From positions 5,208,001 to 5,272,000 of the forward strand of contig NZ_FMIC01000002.1 of assembly GCF_900091625.1 (NCBI RefSeq): a DNA stretch of 64,000 nucleotides, written 5' to 3'. The DNA is from Micromonospora peucetia (lineage in GTDB: Bacteria > Actinomycetota > Actinomycetes > Mycobacteriales > Micromonosporaceae). The position numbers and the translations under genes were made by a program. Below, one piece after another: positions 18,198 to 27,720 of this stretch. The notes below the pieces were generated by a model, which was not told where the DNA came from, ran no database searches, and saw only the letters and a list, made by a program, of their open reading frames with translations. Position 1 is the stretch's first letter. Every line of letters begins with the position of its first letter.

Positions 18198-20111
18198 GTG
18201 AGCAATCGGGCCGAGACGTTGGAGTTCCAGGCCGAGGCGCGTCAGCTGCTCCAGCTGATGGTCCACTCGATCTATTCGAACAAGGACGTCTTCCTGCGGG
18301 AGTTGATCTCGAACGCCTCGGACGCGCTGGACAAGCTGCGGCTGGCGTCGATGGTCGACAAGGAGCTGGAGGTCGACACCTCCGACCTGCACGTCGAGAT
18401 CGAGGTCGACCGGGCGGCACGCACGCTGACCGTCCGGGACAACGGCGTCGGCATGTCCCGCGACGAGGTGGTCCAGGTGATCGGCACGATCGCCAAGTCG
18501 GGAACCGCCGAGCTGCTGCGCAAGCTGCGCGAGTCCTCCGACTCCGGGGCGCGGCAGGAGCTGATCGGCCAGTTCGGGGTGGGCTTCTACGCGGCGTTCA
18601 TGGTCGCCGACCGGGTGGAGCTGGTGACCCGCCGGGCGGGGGAGAGCGGCGGCACCCGCTGGGAGTCGGCCGGCGAGGGCACCTACTCCGTCGAGTCGGT
18701 CGACGAGGCGCCGCAGGGCACTTCGGTGACGCTGCACCTCAAGCCGGCCGACGACGAGGACAACCTGCACGACTACACCGCCGAGTGGACGATCCGGGAG
18801 ATCGTCAAGCGTTACTCGGACTTCATCGCCTGGCCGATCCGGATGACCGTCGAGCGCCCCGGCGAGGGCGACGAGACCAGCACCGAGACCCAGACGCTCA
18901 ACTCGATGAAGGCGCTCTGGGCCCGGCCCCGCGACGAGGTCGACGAGGCCGAGTACAACGAGTTCTACAAGCACGTCAGCCGCGACTGGGCCGACCCGCT
19001 GGACATCGTGCACATGAGGGGCGAGGGCACCTTCGAGTACGAGGCGTTGCTGTTCATTCCCTCGCACGCGCCGCTGGACCTGTTCTCCCCGCAGGGCCGC
19101 CGCGGCGTGCAGCTCTACGTCAAGCGCGTCTTCATCATGGACGACTGCGAAGCGCTCATGCCGAACTACCTGCGCTTCGTCAAGGGTGTCGTGGACGCGC
19201 ACGACCTGTCGCTGAACATCTCCCGGGAGATCCTCCAGCAGGACCGCCAGATCCAGGTCGTCCGCCGCCGGCTGGTCAAGAAGATCCTGGCCACGGTCAA
19301 GGACATGAAGGCCAACCACGCCGAGCGCTACCGGACCTTCTGGACCGAGTTCGGGGCCGTGGTCAAGGAGGGGCTGATCGACGACACGGAGAACCAGGGC
19401 ACCCTCCTGGAGATCCTGTCGGTCGCCTCCACCAACGACCCGGCCGAGCCCACCGACCTCGCCGGCTACGTCGGGCGGATGAAGGACGGGCAGGCCGACA
19501 TCTACTACGCCACCGGCGACTCCCGCGCGATGATCGAGAACTCGCCGCACATGGAGGCGTTCCACGCCAAGGGCTACGAGGTACTGCTGCTCACCGACCA
19601 GGTCGACGAGGTGTGGATCGAGCGCGTCGGCCAGTACGACGGCAGGACCCTGCGCTCCATCGCCAAGGGCGACGTCGACCTGGACACCGAGGAGGAGAAG
19701 AAGGAGGCCGAGGCCGAGCGCGAGCAGCAGCGCAAGGAATTCGCCGACCTGCTCACCTGGATGGGCGTCACCCTCGCCGACTCCGTCAAGGAGGTCCGCC
19801 TCTCGTCCCGGCTGACCACCTCGCCCGCCTGTGTAGTCGGCGACGCCCACGACATCACCCCGACGCTGGAGAAGATGTACCGGGCGATGGGGCACGAGGT
19901 GCCGGCGGTCAAGCGGATCCTGGAGCTCAACCCCGGGCATCCGCTGGTCACCGGTCTGCGCAAGGCGCACGAGCAGGGCGGTGCCGAGGAGTCGCTGAAG
20001 GAGACCGCCGAACTGCTCCACGGCCTGGCGCTGCTCGCCGAGGGCGGAGAGCTGGCCGACCCGTCCCGGTTCACCCGCCTCCTCGCCGACCGTCTGGCTC
20101 GCAGCCTGTAG
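18198..20111 (+). CDS. htpG: Molecular chaperone HtpG (Hsp90)
   Basis: 637 residues. The GTG at 18198 is taken because GAAAGG lies seven bases upstream and the protein then starts SNRAETLEFQAEARQLLQLM like other HtpG proteins. The N-terminal GHKL ATPase domain has ELISNASDALDKLR, DNGVGM and GQFGVGFYAAFMV; the middle domain has the Hsp90 stretch LPLNISRE-like DLSLNISREILQQ; the C-terminal dimerisation domain ends the protein. HtpG is an ATP-driven cytosolic chaperone. It is divergent from the hybrid kinase with 255 bases between; a TATCCT box (about 18147) is a possible promoter. Confidence 0.97.
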   Translation: MSNRAETLEFQAEARQLLQLMVHSIYSNKDVFLRELISNASDALDKLRLASMVDKELEVDTSDLHVEIEVDRAARTLTVRDNGVGMSRDEVVQVIGTIAKSGTAELLRKLRESSDSGARQELIGQFGVGFYAAFMVADRVELVTRRAGESGGTRWESAGEGTYSVESVDEAPQGTSVTLHLKPADDEDNLHDYTAEWTIREIVKRYSDFIAWPIRMTVERPGEGDETSTETQTLNSMKALWARPRDEVDEAEYNEFYKHVSRDWADPLDIVHMRGEGTFEYEALLFIPSHAPLDLFSPQGRRGVQLYVKRVFIMDDCEALMPNYLRFVKGVVDAHDLSLNISREILQQDRQIQVVRRRLVKKILATVKDMKANHAERYRTFWTEFGAVVKEGLIDDTENQGTLLEILSVASTNDPAEPTDLAGYVGRMKDGQADIYYATGDSRAMIENSPHMEAFHAKGYEVLLLTDQVDEVWIERVGQYDGRTLRSIAKGDVDLDTEEEKKEAEAEREQQRKEFADLLTWMGVTLADSVKEVRLSSRLTTSPACVVGDAHDITPTLEKMYRAMGHEVPAVKRILELNPGHPLVTGLRKAHEQGGAEESLKETAELLHGLALLAEGGELADPSRFTRLLADRLARSL

Positions 20112-20218
20112 CGCCAACCGCACCGACCGGTCGGCGGGGCGCCATGGTGCGCCCCGCCGACCGGATCTCCCCACTGCGGCGGAATGGAAACCGCGCGGGC
20201 TGGGTATCACCGGCGGCC

Positions 20219-21148
20219 ATGAGCGCGAGCACCGTGGTGGGCGACGAACCGGCGACTGCCGTCCGGATGGGCACGGTCGCGGTCGTCGCCCACCGGAAGA
20301 AGACCCTCGGCGGCGGCCTCGACGAGCTGCGCGCCGAGCTGGCCGGCGCGGTCGAGCAGCTGATCTGGTACGAGGTGCCGAAGAGCCGCAAGGCGCCGAA
20401 GAAGGTCCGCAAGGCGCTGAGGAAGGGCGCCGAGCTGATCTTCGTGTGGGGTGGCGACGGCATGGTGCAGCGCTGCGCCGACGCCCTCGCCGGCTCCGGC
20501 ACTCCCATGGCCATCGTGCCCGCCGGCACCGCCAACCTCTTCGCCGCCAACCTCGGCATCCCCGAGGACCTGCGCGAGGCTGTCCGGATCGGCCTGCACG
20601 GCCCGCGACGCACCCTCGACCTGGGCAGGATCAACGGCGAGCACTTCGCCGTGATGGCCGGCGCCGGCTTCGACGGCGACCTGATCCGGGAGGCCGACCG
20701 CGACCTCAAGGGCAGGTTCGGCCGCCTGGCCTACATGTGGACGGGGCTGCGGCACGTACGCGGCGAACTGGTCCACACCCGGATCACCGTCGACGGCGCG
20801 GACTGGTTCGACGGCGACGCGAGCTGCGTGCTCTTCGGTAACGTCGGCACCATCACCGGCGGGATCCCCGCCTTCGACGACGCCCGCCCCGACGACGGCT
20901 GCCTGGAGATCGGCGTGTCCACCGCCGACGGCGCGGTGGACTGGGCGCGCACCCTGGGTCGGATGGCCGCCGGCCGCTCGGAGGAGTCACCTTTCCTGCG
21001 GATCACCCGGGGCCGCAAGATCAAGGTCCGGCTGGCCGCGCCGCGCACGTACGAACTTGACGGCGGCGCCCGTGGGGAGATCACCAGGCTCAAGGTGCGG
21101 GTGGTGTCCGGCGCGCTGACCGTCTGCTGCCCCGAAGCCATCTCCTGA
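20219..21148 (+). CDS. Diacylglycerol-kinase catalytic domain protein
   Basis: 309 residues with the ATG at 20219; the frame is open upstream, where an ATG at 20144 is possible but reads as Arg-rich intergenic sequence. The DAGK nucleotide-binding motif GGDGMVQRC and the following GTANLFAANLGIP are clear, and MAGAGFDGDLI begins the C-terminal sphingosine-kinase-like beta-sandwich. Family members phosphorylate lipids such as diacylglycerol or sphingoid bases. It lies 107 bases after htpG and may be read through from it. No membrane helix is seen. Confidence 0.85.
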   Translation: MSASTVVGDEPATAVRMGTVAVVAHRKKTLGGGLDELRAELAGAVEQLIWYEVPKSRKAPKKVRKALRKGAELIFVWGGDGMVQRCADALAGSGTPMAIVPAGTANLFAANLGIPEDLREAVRIGLHGPRRTLDLGRINGEHFAVMAGAGFDGDLIREADRDLKGRFGRLAYMWTGLRHVRGELVHTRITVDGADWFDGDASCVLFGNVGTITGGIPAFDDARPDDGCLEIGVSTADGAVDWARTLGRMAAGRSEESPFLRITRGRKIKVRLAAPRTYELDGGARGEITRLKVRVVSGALTVCCPEAIS

Positions 21149-21253
21149 GACCGGTCCGCACCGTCCACCGCGTCGGCGGCACCCGCACGCTGGGATACCG
21201 TACCCGCGGCGCGGGCCGCACCGCGCCGGGCCGTCGAGCGGTGGGAGGATCGG

Positions 21254-22105
21254 ATGCGCCTGCACGTGGGATGCGCGATGTGGACGCACAAGTCCTGGCA
21301 GGGGCGCTTCCTGGAGCACCCGCTGCCGGCCCACGAGCGGCTGCGCGCGTACGCCGGCTGGTGCACCGCGGTGGAGGGGAACACCACCTTCTACGCGACC
21401 CCCACCCCGGAGACCGTGGCGTCGTGGGCGCGGCAGACCGACCCCTACTTCCGGTTCGTGCCCAAGCTGCCGAAGGTCGTCACGCACGAACGCCGGCTCA
21501 CCGGCGCCGACGAGGAACTCAGCGCCTTCCTGGACGCCGTCGAGCCCCTCGGCCCACGGGCCCACGCTCTCTGGATCCAGTTGCCGGGCTCGTTCGGCCC
21601 CACCGACGTACCCGCGCTGGCCCGCTTCCTGCGCGGGCTGCCCACCGCCCACCGGTACGCCGCGGAGGTCCGCCACCCCGCGTTCTTCGACGACCCGCGG
21701 GCGGCGCGGACGTTGGAGGAGGCGCTCGCCACGGTCGGCGCGGAGTGGATCCCGTTCGACACGACCGCGTTCTTCCGTACCCCGCCGACCAGCGACGCGG
21801 AACGGGAGGCGTGGACCAGGAAGCCGCGTACCCCACTGCGTACCCGCGCGCTGACCGACCGGCCGATCGTCCGGTATCTCGGCCGGGACGACCCCGCACG
21901 CACGGTCGAGGGCTGGCAGCCGTGGCTCGACGTGGTGACCGGCTGGCTGCGCGAGGGCCGTTCGCCGACCGTGTTCGTGCACACCCCGGACAACGCCGAC
22001 GCGCCCGACCTCGCCCGCCGGTTCCACGACGAGGTCCGGGTGCGCCTGCCCGAGGTCGAGCCGCTGCCCGAGCCGATGCCGGTCGGGCCGTCGACGCTGT
22101 TCTGA
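21254..22105 (+). CDS. DUF72 (YecE-like) TIM-barrel protein
   Basis: 283 residues, ATG preceded by GGAGGA. The family signature is visible: RLHVGCAMWTHKSWQGRF at the start, VEGNTTFYATP, FRFVPKLPKVVTHE, a central EVRHPAFF and a C-terminal VFVHTPDNADAPDLARRF (asparagine in place for the usual NN motif). DUF72 proteins adopt a TIM-barrel and have no firmly known reaction. It stands alone and is convergent with the small gene at the end of the biosynthetic locus. Confidence 0.85.
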   Translation: MRLHVGCAMWTHKSWQGRFLEHPLPAHERLRAYAGWCTAVEGNTTFYATPTPETVASWARQTDPYFRFVPKLPKVVTHERRLTGADEELSAFLDAVEPLGPRAHALWIQLPGSFGPTDVPALARFLRGLPTAHRYAAEVRHPAFFDDPRAARTLEEALATVGAEWIPFDTTAFFRTPPTSDAEREAWTRKPRTPLRTRALTDRPIVRYLGRDDPARTVEGWQPWLDVVTGWLREGRSPTVFVHTPDNADAPDLARRFHDEVRVRLPEVEPLPEPMPVGPSTLF

Positions 22106-22150
22106 ACGGATCGGCCCGGGCAGGTTCGGTGCTCCGAGGAGAAGGCCGGC

Positions 22151-22648
22151 CTACAGGTGGTCCAGGCGGATGAAGACGCGGTCGTGGACCTCCCAGCTGG
22201 CGTGCTGGTCCGGGTGGAGTTCGTCGTGGGTCTGCCCCCTCATGATGCCCTGGCCGAACGTGGTGGAGTGCCCGTCGTGCAGGTGCGGGTCGCTGGTGTA
22301 GATGCCTCGGGTGCCGTTGTTCCAGGCGATGGTCATCGAGAGTTGCTCGCCCACGACAGTGCCCGTGACGTTGTCGCATCGGACGTTTCCCGAGTGGCTC
22401 GCCGTTCCCCAGACGGTCTGCCCGTCCTGATGCAGCCTGACGTGGGCGATGTAGCCGTTGCTCTGCACGATCTTGAGGTCGCCCTCGACGTTGATCGCGC
22501 TGGGGCGGGGCGCGTCGGCCGGCTTGATGTCGCCGTCGCCGCCGCCGTCGCGCCGCACCACCAGGTCGGGCTGGCTGAGCATGTCGCGCTGCGCCACCAG
22601 GTCCCCGATGCGCACCGGCCGCTCGGCGCGCGAGAAACGGTCCGTCAT
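22151..22648 (-). CDS. Unknown small protein at the 3' end of the NRPS/PKS locus
   Basis: 165 residues from the ATG at 22648, which follows GAGGGG at about 12 bases; an in-frame ATG at 22681 is an alternative. There is no signal peptide. The N-terminal 60 residues are charged and probably flexible. Residues about 65-165 look like a small beta-rich domain (INVEGDLKIVQSNGYIAHVR, VRCDNVTGTVVGEQLSMTI, HASWEVHDRVFIRLD) with several Trp, His and Asp. I do not recognise the family. It lies 67 bases after the free A-domain gene on the same strand and could belong to that operon. Confidence 0.6.
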   Translation of the reverse strand: MTDRFSRAERPVRIGDLVAQRDMLSQPDLVVRRDGGGDGDIKPADAPRPSAINVEGDLKIVQSNGYIAHVRLHQDGQTVWGTASHSGNVRCDNVTGTVVGEQLSMTIAWNNGTRGIYTSDPHLHDGHSTTFGQGIMRGQTHDELHPDQHASWEVHDRVFIRLDHL

Positions 22649-22714
22649 GGTCACCAGTCCCCTCGGGGGCGACAGCCGCATCGGGTGTCCCGGCGCCAGG
22701 TAACCGCCGCCCAG

Positions 22715-24847
22715 CTACGACGGACGGTATTGAACGGGCGGTGCCGGGCCCAGCGTTCTGTCGGAACCCCGGCTCCGGCCGGGCGCGGCGCTCGGGACGG
22801 TGTCGACGGGCGCCACCCGGCGGCGGATCCGGGCCGGCGGGGCGGGCAGTGCGCGCCGGTCGACCTTGCCGTTCGCGGTCGCGGGCAACTCCGGCAGGAC
22901 CACGTACCGCAGCGGCACCATGTGCTCGGGCAACTGTCGTGCCATGAGGGCGCGCAGCGCGGGTTCGGCCACGGCCGCCGGGTCGGCGTCGCGTTCGGGC
23001 ACCACGTACGCCACCAGGGTCGCCGCGGCGCCCAGGTCGTCGCGCAGCAGCACGACGCTGTTGGCGACGGGTGGGTGCCGGTTGAGCACCGACTCGATCT
23101 CACCGAGCTCCACCCGCTGCCCGCGGATCTTCACCTGCGTGTCGATGCGCCCGCCGTAGTGCAGGTGCCCGTCCGGCGACCACCAGGCCAGGTCGCCGGT
23201 GCGGTACACCCGCTGCCGCCATCCGGCGACGTCCACCTCGACGAACCGCTCCGCGGTCAGGTCGGGTCGTCCGGCGTACCCCCGGGCCAGGCAGTCCCCG
23301 CCGACGACCAGCTCCCCGGGCCGGCCCAGCGGGGCCAGTTCGCCGCGCTCGTCGAGGACGTACGCGGCGACGTTCGTGATCGGCCGGCCGATGGGTACGG
23401 TGTCGTCCGGTTCGGGCCGGCGGCACGGCCAGGCGGTGACGTCGATGGCGGCCTCGGTGGGCCCGTACAGGTTGTGCACCTCGACCTGCGGCAGGGCGGC
23501 GGTGAGCTTGTTGACCAGCTTCGGCGGCAGCGCCTCCCCGCTGCAGATCACCCGGCGCAGGCCGGTGCAGCGGCCCAGGCCGGCCTCCTCGACGAAGAGG
23601 GCGAGCATGGACGGCACGAAGTGCACCGTCGTCACCGACTCGCGGGCGATGACGTCGACCATCTCCTGCGGGTCGCGGTGCGCCTGCGCCTCGGCCGTGA
23701 CCAGTGTCGCGCCGGTCATGAACGCCCACAGCAGCTCCCACACCGACACGTCGAAGGTGTACGGCGTCTTCAGCAGCACCACGTCGCCGGGACCGACGCG
23801 GTACGCGTCGCGCATCCACACCAGCCGGTTGGCCAACGACAGGTGCGTCATCTGCACGCCCTTGGGTGCCCCGGTGGAGCCGGAGGTGAAGATGACGTAC
23901 GACAGCCCCCGCACCACCTCCTCGGGTGCCCGGTAGTCGCGCCAGTCGACCGGTGCGGCGGGCAGGTCACCGCCCGCCAGTGGCCGTACGGGCACGGACG
24001 GCGTGCCGCCGCAGCCCAACGCGGCCCGCCCCGCCTCGTCGGCGAGTACGAGCACAGCGTCGGCCGCGCCGAGCATGAGGTCCAGCCGCAGGCGCGGGTG
24101 GGACGGATCCAGCGGCAGGTACGCCCCGCCGGCCAGCAGGACGCCGAGCACCGCGACCACCATCTCGGGGCTCCGCTCGGCGCACAGCCCGACCACCGAC
24201 CCGGGGCCCACGCCCTCGGCGCGCAGCCGCCCGGCCAACGCCGCCGCCTCGTCCAGGAGTTGGCGGTAGCTGCGGTCCCGTCCGCCGCCGCGCAGCGCCA
24301 CGGCGTCGGGGGTGCGCTCCGCCTGGCGGCAGATCGTCTCGTGCACGGGCGTGCGCGGCGCGGGGGTCGGCGCGGGGTTGAAGCCGAGCAGTGTCCCGCG
24401 TTCGACCGGGCCGACCAGCGCGGCCTCCCGCACCGGCCGGTCCGGATGGGCGGTGAGCCAGGCGCACAGGGTGTCCAGGCGCTCCCGCAGGTACTCGGGA
24501 TCGCCGTGGTAGCGGGCGAACCGGACCGGCACCCCGTCCAGGACCGCTGACGCCCCGTCGCCCGTCGTGGGCGCCGCCAGCACGACGTCCACGGATTCGC
24601 CCGACGCGGGCCTGTCCGGAGTGGGCCGGTCAGACCCTGGCCCGTCAGGCGCGAGGAGCACTACGGTGGGGTCCGGGTGCAGGCCGCGGGTCTGCTCGCG
24701 TACCTCGGTCATGGTGCTGTCCGGGGACACCCGCACCGGGAGGTCGCCGCGCGGGCCGCGCACGACGACGCAGGTCGCGGCCGACAGGCGGTGGCAGAGT
24801 ACGGCGGCCACCGCCGCCACCAGGTCCAGACCGTCGTGGCCGGTCAT
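22715..24847 (-). CDS. Free-standing NRPS adenylation domain, serine-type code
   Basis: 710 residues. The first 150 are an unassigned or remnant condensation-like region without an HHxxxDG motif. The A domain runs from about 165 to 680 with SYVIFTSGSTGAPKG (A3), NLYGPTEAAID (A5), YRTGDLAWW (A7) and ending NGKVDRRAL (A10). Reading the ten specificity positions by eye gives D-V-W-H-I-S-L-I-D-K, close to the known serine code DVWHFSLVDK. No carrier, condensation or thioesterase domain follows. It must load a carrier on another protein, or be an in-trans partner for one. Last large gene of the operon; its ATG overlaps the PKS stop by four bases. Confidence 0.85.
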   Translation of the reverse strand: MTGHDGLDLVAAVAAVLCHRLSAATCVVVRGPRGDLPVRVSPDSTMTEVREQTRGLHPDPTVVLLAPDGPGSDRPTPDRPASGESVDVVLAAPTTGDGASAVLDGVPVRFARYHGDPEYLRERLDTLCAWLTAHPDRPVREAALVGPVERGTLLGFNPAPTPAPRTPVHETICRQAERTPDAVALRGGGRDRSYRQLLDEAAALAGRLRAEGVGPGSVVGLCAERSPEMVVAVLGVLLAGGAYLPLDPSHPRLRLDLMLGAADAVLVLADEAGRAALGCGGTPSVPVRPLAGGDLPAAPVDWRDYRAPEEVVRGLSYVIFTSGSTGAPKGVQMTHLSLANRLVWMRDAYRVGPGDVVLLKTPYTFDVSVWELLWAFMTGATLVTAEAQAHRDPQEMVDVIARESVTTVHFVPSMLALFVEEAGLGRCTGLRRVICSGEALPPKLVNKLTAALPQVEVHNLYGPTEAAIDVTAWPCRRPEPDDTVPIGRPITNVAAYVLDERGELAPLGRPGELVVGGDCLARGYAGRPDLTAERFVEVDVAGWRQRVYRTGDLAWWSPDGHLHYGGRIDTQVKIRGQRVELGEIESVLNRHPPVANSVVLLRDDLGAAATLVAYVVPERDADPAAVAEPALRALMARQLPEHMVPLRYVVLPELPATANGKVDRRALPAPPARIRRRVAPVDTVPSAAPGRSRGSDRTLGPAPPVQYRPS

Positions 24848-27720
24848 GCCGTCACCAGCCCGGCCAGCGTGCGCGGCGTGGGATCGGCCGACAGCGTGTC
24901 CACCGGGATGCGCACCCCGAACCTGCGCTGCACCTGGGTGATCATGCGGATGAACAGCAGCGACTCACCGCCGAGGGTGAAGAAGTTCGCGTCCGGTCCG
25001 ATCTCGGCAGAGCCGAGCATCCTGCCCCACAGCTCCATGATCTCCTTCACCACCTCGTTCTCGCCGTCGCCGGCGGGGGGCGGCGTCGGCTCCTGGGGGT
25101 CCGGGGCCGGGCGCGGCGGCGCGGCGTCGAGCCAGTGCCGGGTACGGGCGAACGGGTACGTGGGCAGCGCGACCCGCCGCGCCCCGCTCCCACCACGCAC
25201 CGAGGCCCAGTCCACGGATGCTCCGGCGGTCCACAGCCCGCCGAGTCCGGCGAGCACGTCGCCGGCGTCCGCCCGCTGGGCCGGCCGGGGTTGCAGGGTG
25301 AATGCGGGCACCCGTCGCCCGCTCTGCCGGGCCAAGCCGGTCAGCGTGGTGCCCGGCCCGACCTCGACCAGGACCGGGTCGGGCAGGTCCAGCGCGGTCA
25401 GCAGCGCGTCGTGGTAGCGCACGGGGCTGCGCAACTGCGCGGCCCAGTAGCCCTCGGTGCGCGGCAGCCCCTTGCCGAGCAGCGTGCCGTCGACGCTGCT
25501 GACCACCGGGACCGTCCGGGGCCGCTGCGCGACGCGGTCGGCCTCGGCGGCGAGCAGCCGCGCCGCGTCGGCCATCATCCGCGAGTGGAAGGCGCGCCGC
25601 GCGGGCAACGCCCGGCACTGCACCCCGGCCGCGTCGAGGCGCTCCCGGAACACGGCTAGCTGCGCCACCGGCCCGGCCAACACCGTCAACTCGGGGGCGT
25701 TGCGCGCGGCCACGTCGAGGTCGTCCAGGCCCGCCAGCTGCTCCGTCAGGGCGGCCGGCGACGCGAGCACGGCCAGCATCCCGCCCTCGGGCGCGTCCTG
25801 CATCAGCCTGCCGCGGGTCGCGACCAGGCGCAGCATGTCGTCGGCGGCCATCTCACCGGCCAGCGCGGCGGCTGCGAACTCGCCGATCGAGTGGCCGACC
25901 ATCGCGGCCGGGCGTACGCCCCACGACACCAGCAGCCTGCCGAGCGCGAGCTCGTGCAGCGCCAGTGCCGGCTGGGTGACGTCGGTGCGGTGCACGACCC
26001 CGTGCGGGTCGTCGTCGACCAGCGCGTCGCGCAGGTCCAGCCCCAGGACCGGGGCCAGCAGCCCCGCCCCGTGGTCGAGGTCCGCCCGGAAGGACGGGTA
26101 GCGGTCGTAGAGGCCCCGCGACATGGCGGGGAACTCCGCACCCTGCCCCGGGAACAGGAACACGACGCTCGGCCGGCGGGCGGCCTCGCGGACCGGCGCC
26201 CGGCGCAGCCGGACCAGCGCCGCGGGAACGTCGTGCGCGGCGACCGCGAGCCGGTGTGGGAAGTGCCTGCGGTACGTCTGCGACGTCAGCGCGACGTCGG
26301 CGACGGCCAGGTCGGGGCGCTGCCGCAGGTGCTCGCCCAGCTGTGCGGCAGCCTCGCGGACCGCCTCCGGGGCACGCCCGGACAGCACGATCAGCTCGGT
26401 GTGACCTTCGGCCGCGCCGGGATCGGGCTCAACCGGCCCGTCGGCCTCCTGGAGCACCACGTGGGCGTTGGTGCCGCCCAGACCGAAGGAGCTGACCGCC
26501 GCCCGGCGCGGCCCGTCGGCGTCCCACTGGCGGGCCACACTGTCCACGGTGAACGGGGTCGAGCCGTCGAGCAGCTCGGGCCGGGCCTGCTTGAGGCCGG
26601 CCAGTGGCGGGATCTGCCGGAAGTGCAGCGCCAGCGCGGCCTTGATCAGCCCGGTGACCCCGGCCGCCGCGTCGAGGTGGCCGACGTTGGCCTTGACCGA
26701 GCCGATCGAGCACGGCTGCTCGCCCCGACGGAACACCTCGGTCAGCGCCGACAGTTCGATCGCGTCGCCGACCTCGGTGGCGGTGCCGTGCGCCTCCAGG
26801 TAGCCGACGGTGGCGGGGTCGACGCCGGCGGAGGCGTACGCGCGGGTCAGCACGTCGACCTGCCCGGCGATGCCGGGCGCGGTGTAGCCGACCTTCATGC
26901 CGCCGTCGTTGTTCACCGCCGATCCCCTGATCAGGGCGTACACGGGGTCCCCGTCGCGGCGGGCGTCCTCGGCGCGCTTCAGCGCCACCATCGCGACACC
27001 GTTGCCGGGGACGGTTCCGGCGGCCGAGGCGTCGAAGGGCCGACACGCCCCGTCGGGCGACATGATGCCCTTCGTCTCGTAGAGGTAGCCGGCCTGTTGC
27101 GGCACGGCCACGCAGGCGCCGCCGGCGAGCGCGACGTCGGAGTCGCCGGTACGCAGGCTCTGGCAGGCCAGGTGCACCGCCACCAGCGAGGTCGAGCAGG
27201 CGGTCTGCACGGTGATCGCGGGACCGCCCAGGTCCAGCCGGTACGCGACCTTCGCGGCCAGGTGGTCCTTCTCGTTGCCCAGCACGACCGACAGCAGCCC
27301 CTGGGTCTCGACCAGGCCGGGCTGCGCGTACACGTGGTTGAGCGCGTAGTAGTTGAACCCGGCGCCGGCGAACACGCCGACCCGGCCGAAGGGCTGCCCG
27401 GTGGCCAGCCCGGCGGACTCCAGGGTGGCCCACGCCGTCTGCATCAGCAGCCGGTGCTGCGGGTCCATGGTCTCGGCCTCCCGCGGCGTGATGCCGAAGA
27501 AGGCGGCGTCGAACAGGTCCGGGTCGGCCAGCACACCGCGCGCCGGCACGTACGCGGGGTCGTCGAGCCGGTCCGCGGGCACGCCCGCGGCCAGCAGTTC
27601 GCCGCGGGTCAGCTCGCTGATCGTGATCTTCCCGGCGACCACGTTGGACCAGTACTCCCAGACGTCGGCGGCGCCCGGGAACCGGCCCGCCATGCCTACG
27701 ATCGCGATGTCGCCGTTCAT
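24844..27720 (-). CDS. Modular type I polyketide synthase, KS-AT-ACP
   Basis: 958 residues. KS (1-425): QTACSTSL (C175), EAHGTAT and NVGHLDAAAG complete the Cys-His-His set. AT (about 505-800): FLFPGQGAEF and GHSIGEFAAA (S611), with RAFHS in the place of the HAFH motif that marks malonyl-CoA use rather than methylmalonyl-CoA. ACP (about 885-955): FFTLGGESLLF (S920). There is no KR, DH or ER, so the module should add an unreduced beta-keto C2 unit. It overlaps the upstream NRPS by four bases (ATGA) and the downstream A domain likewise. Hybrid NRPS/PKS-type KS is likely because the previous protein is an NRPS. Confidence 0.92.
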   Translation of the reverse strand: MNGDIAIVGMAGRFPGAADVWEYWSNVVAGKITISELTRGELLAAGVPADRLDDPAYVPARGVLADPDLFDAAFFGITPREAETMDPQHRLLMQTAWATLESAGLATGQPFGRVGVFAGAGFNYYALNHVYAQPGLVETQGLLSVVLGNEKDHLAAKVAYRLDLGGPAITVQTACSTSLVAVHLACQSLRTGDSDVALAGGACVAVPQQAGYLYETKGIMSPDGACRPFDASAAGTVPGNGVAMVALKRAEDARRDGDPVYALIRGSAVNNDGGMKVGYTAPGIAGQVDVLTRAYASAGVDPATVGYLEAHGTATEVGDAIELSALTEVFRRGEQPCSIGSVKANVGHLDAAAGVTGLIKAALALHFRQIPPLAGLKQARPELLDGSTPFTVDSVARQWDADGPRRAAVSSFGLGGTNAHVVLQEADGPVEPDPGAAEGHTELIVLSGRAPEAVREAAAQLGEHLRQRPDLAVADVALTSQTYRRHFPHRLAVAAHDVPAALVRLRRAPVREAARRPSVVFLFPGQGAEFPAMSRGLYDRYPSFRADLDHGAGLLAPVLGLDLRDALVDDDPHGVVHRTDVTQPALALHELALGRLLVSWGVRPAAMVGHSIGEFAAAALAGEMAADDMLRLVATRGRLMQDAPEGGMLAVLASPAALTEQLAGLDDLDVAARNAPELTVLAGPVAQLAVFRERLDAAGVQCRALPARRAFHSRMMADAARLLAAEADRVAQRPRTVPVVSSVDGTLLGKGLPRTEGYWAAQLRSPVRYHDALLTALDLPDPVLVEVGPGTTLTGLARQSGRRVPAFTLQPRPAQRADAGDVLAGLGGLWTAGASVDWASVRGGSGARRVALPTYPFARTRHWLDAAPPRPAPDPQEPTPPPAGDGENEVVKEIMELWGRMLGSAEIGPDANFFTLGGESLLFIRMITQVQRRFGVRIPVDTLSADPTPRTLAGLVTA

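Noticed and set aside
18077..20143. Plus-strand frame extending the lipid kinase upstream
   Set aside because: It overlaps htpG in another frame and gives Arg/Gly-rich sequence; the kinase itself starts near 20219.
17943..20210. Minus-strand frame continuous with the hybrid kinase
   Set aside because: It is antisense to htpG over its whole length and reads as Val/Leu/Gly/Arg-rich low-complexity protein; high-GC genes often leave such open frames.
22157..24550. 797-codon plus-strand frame across the A domain
   Set aside because: Antisense to a clearly recognisable adenylation domain; no motifs.
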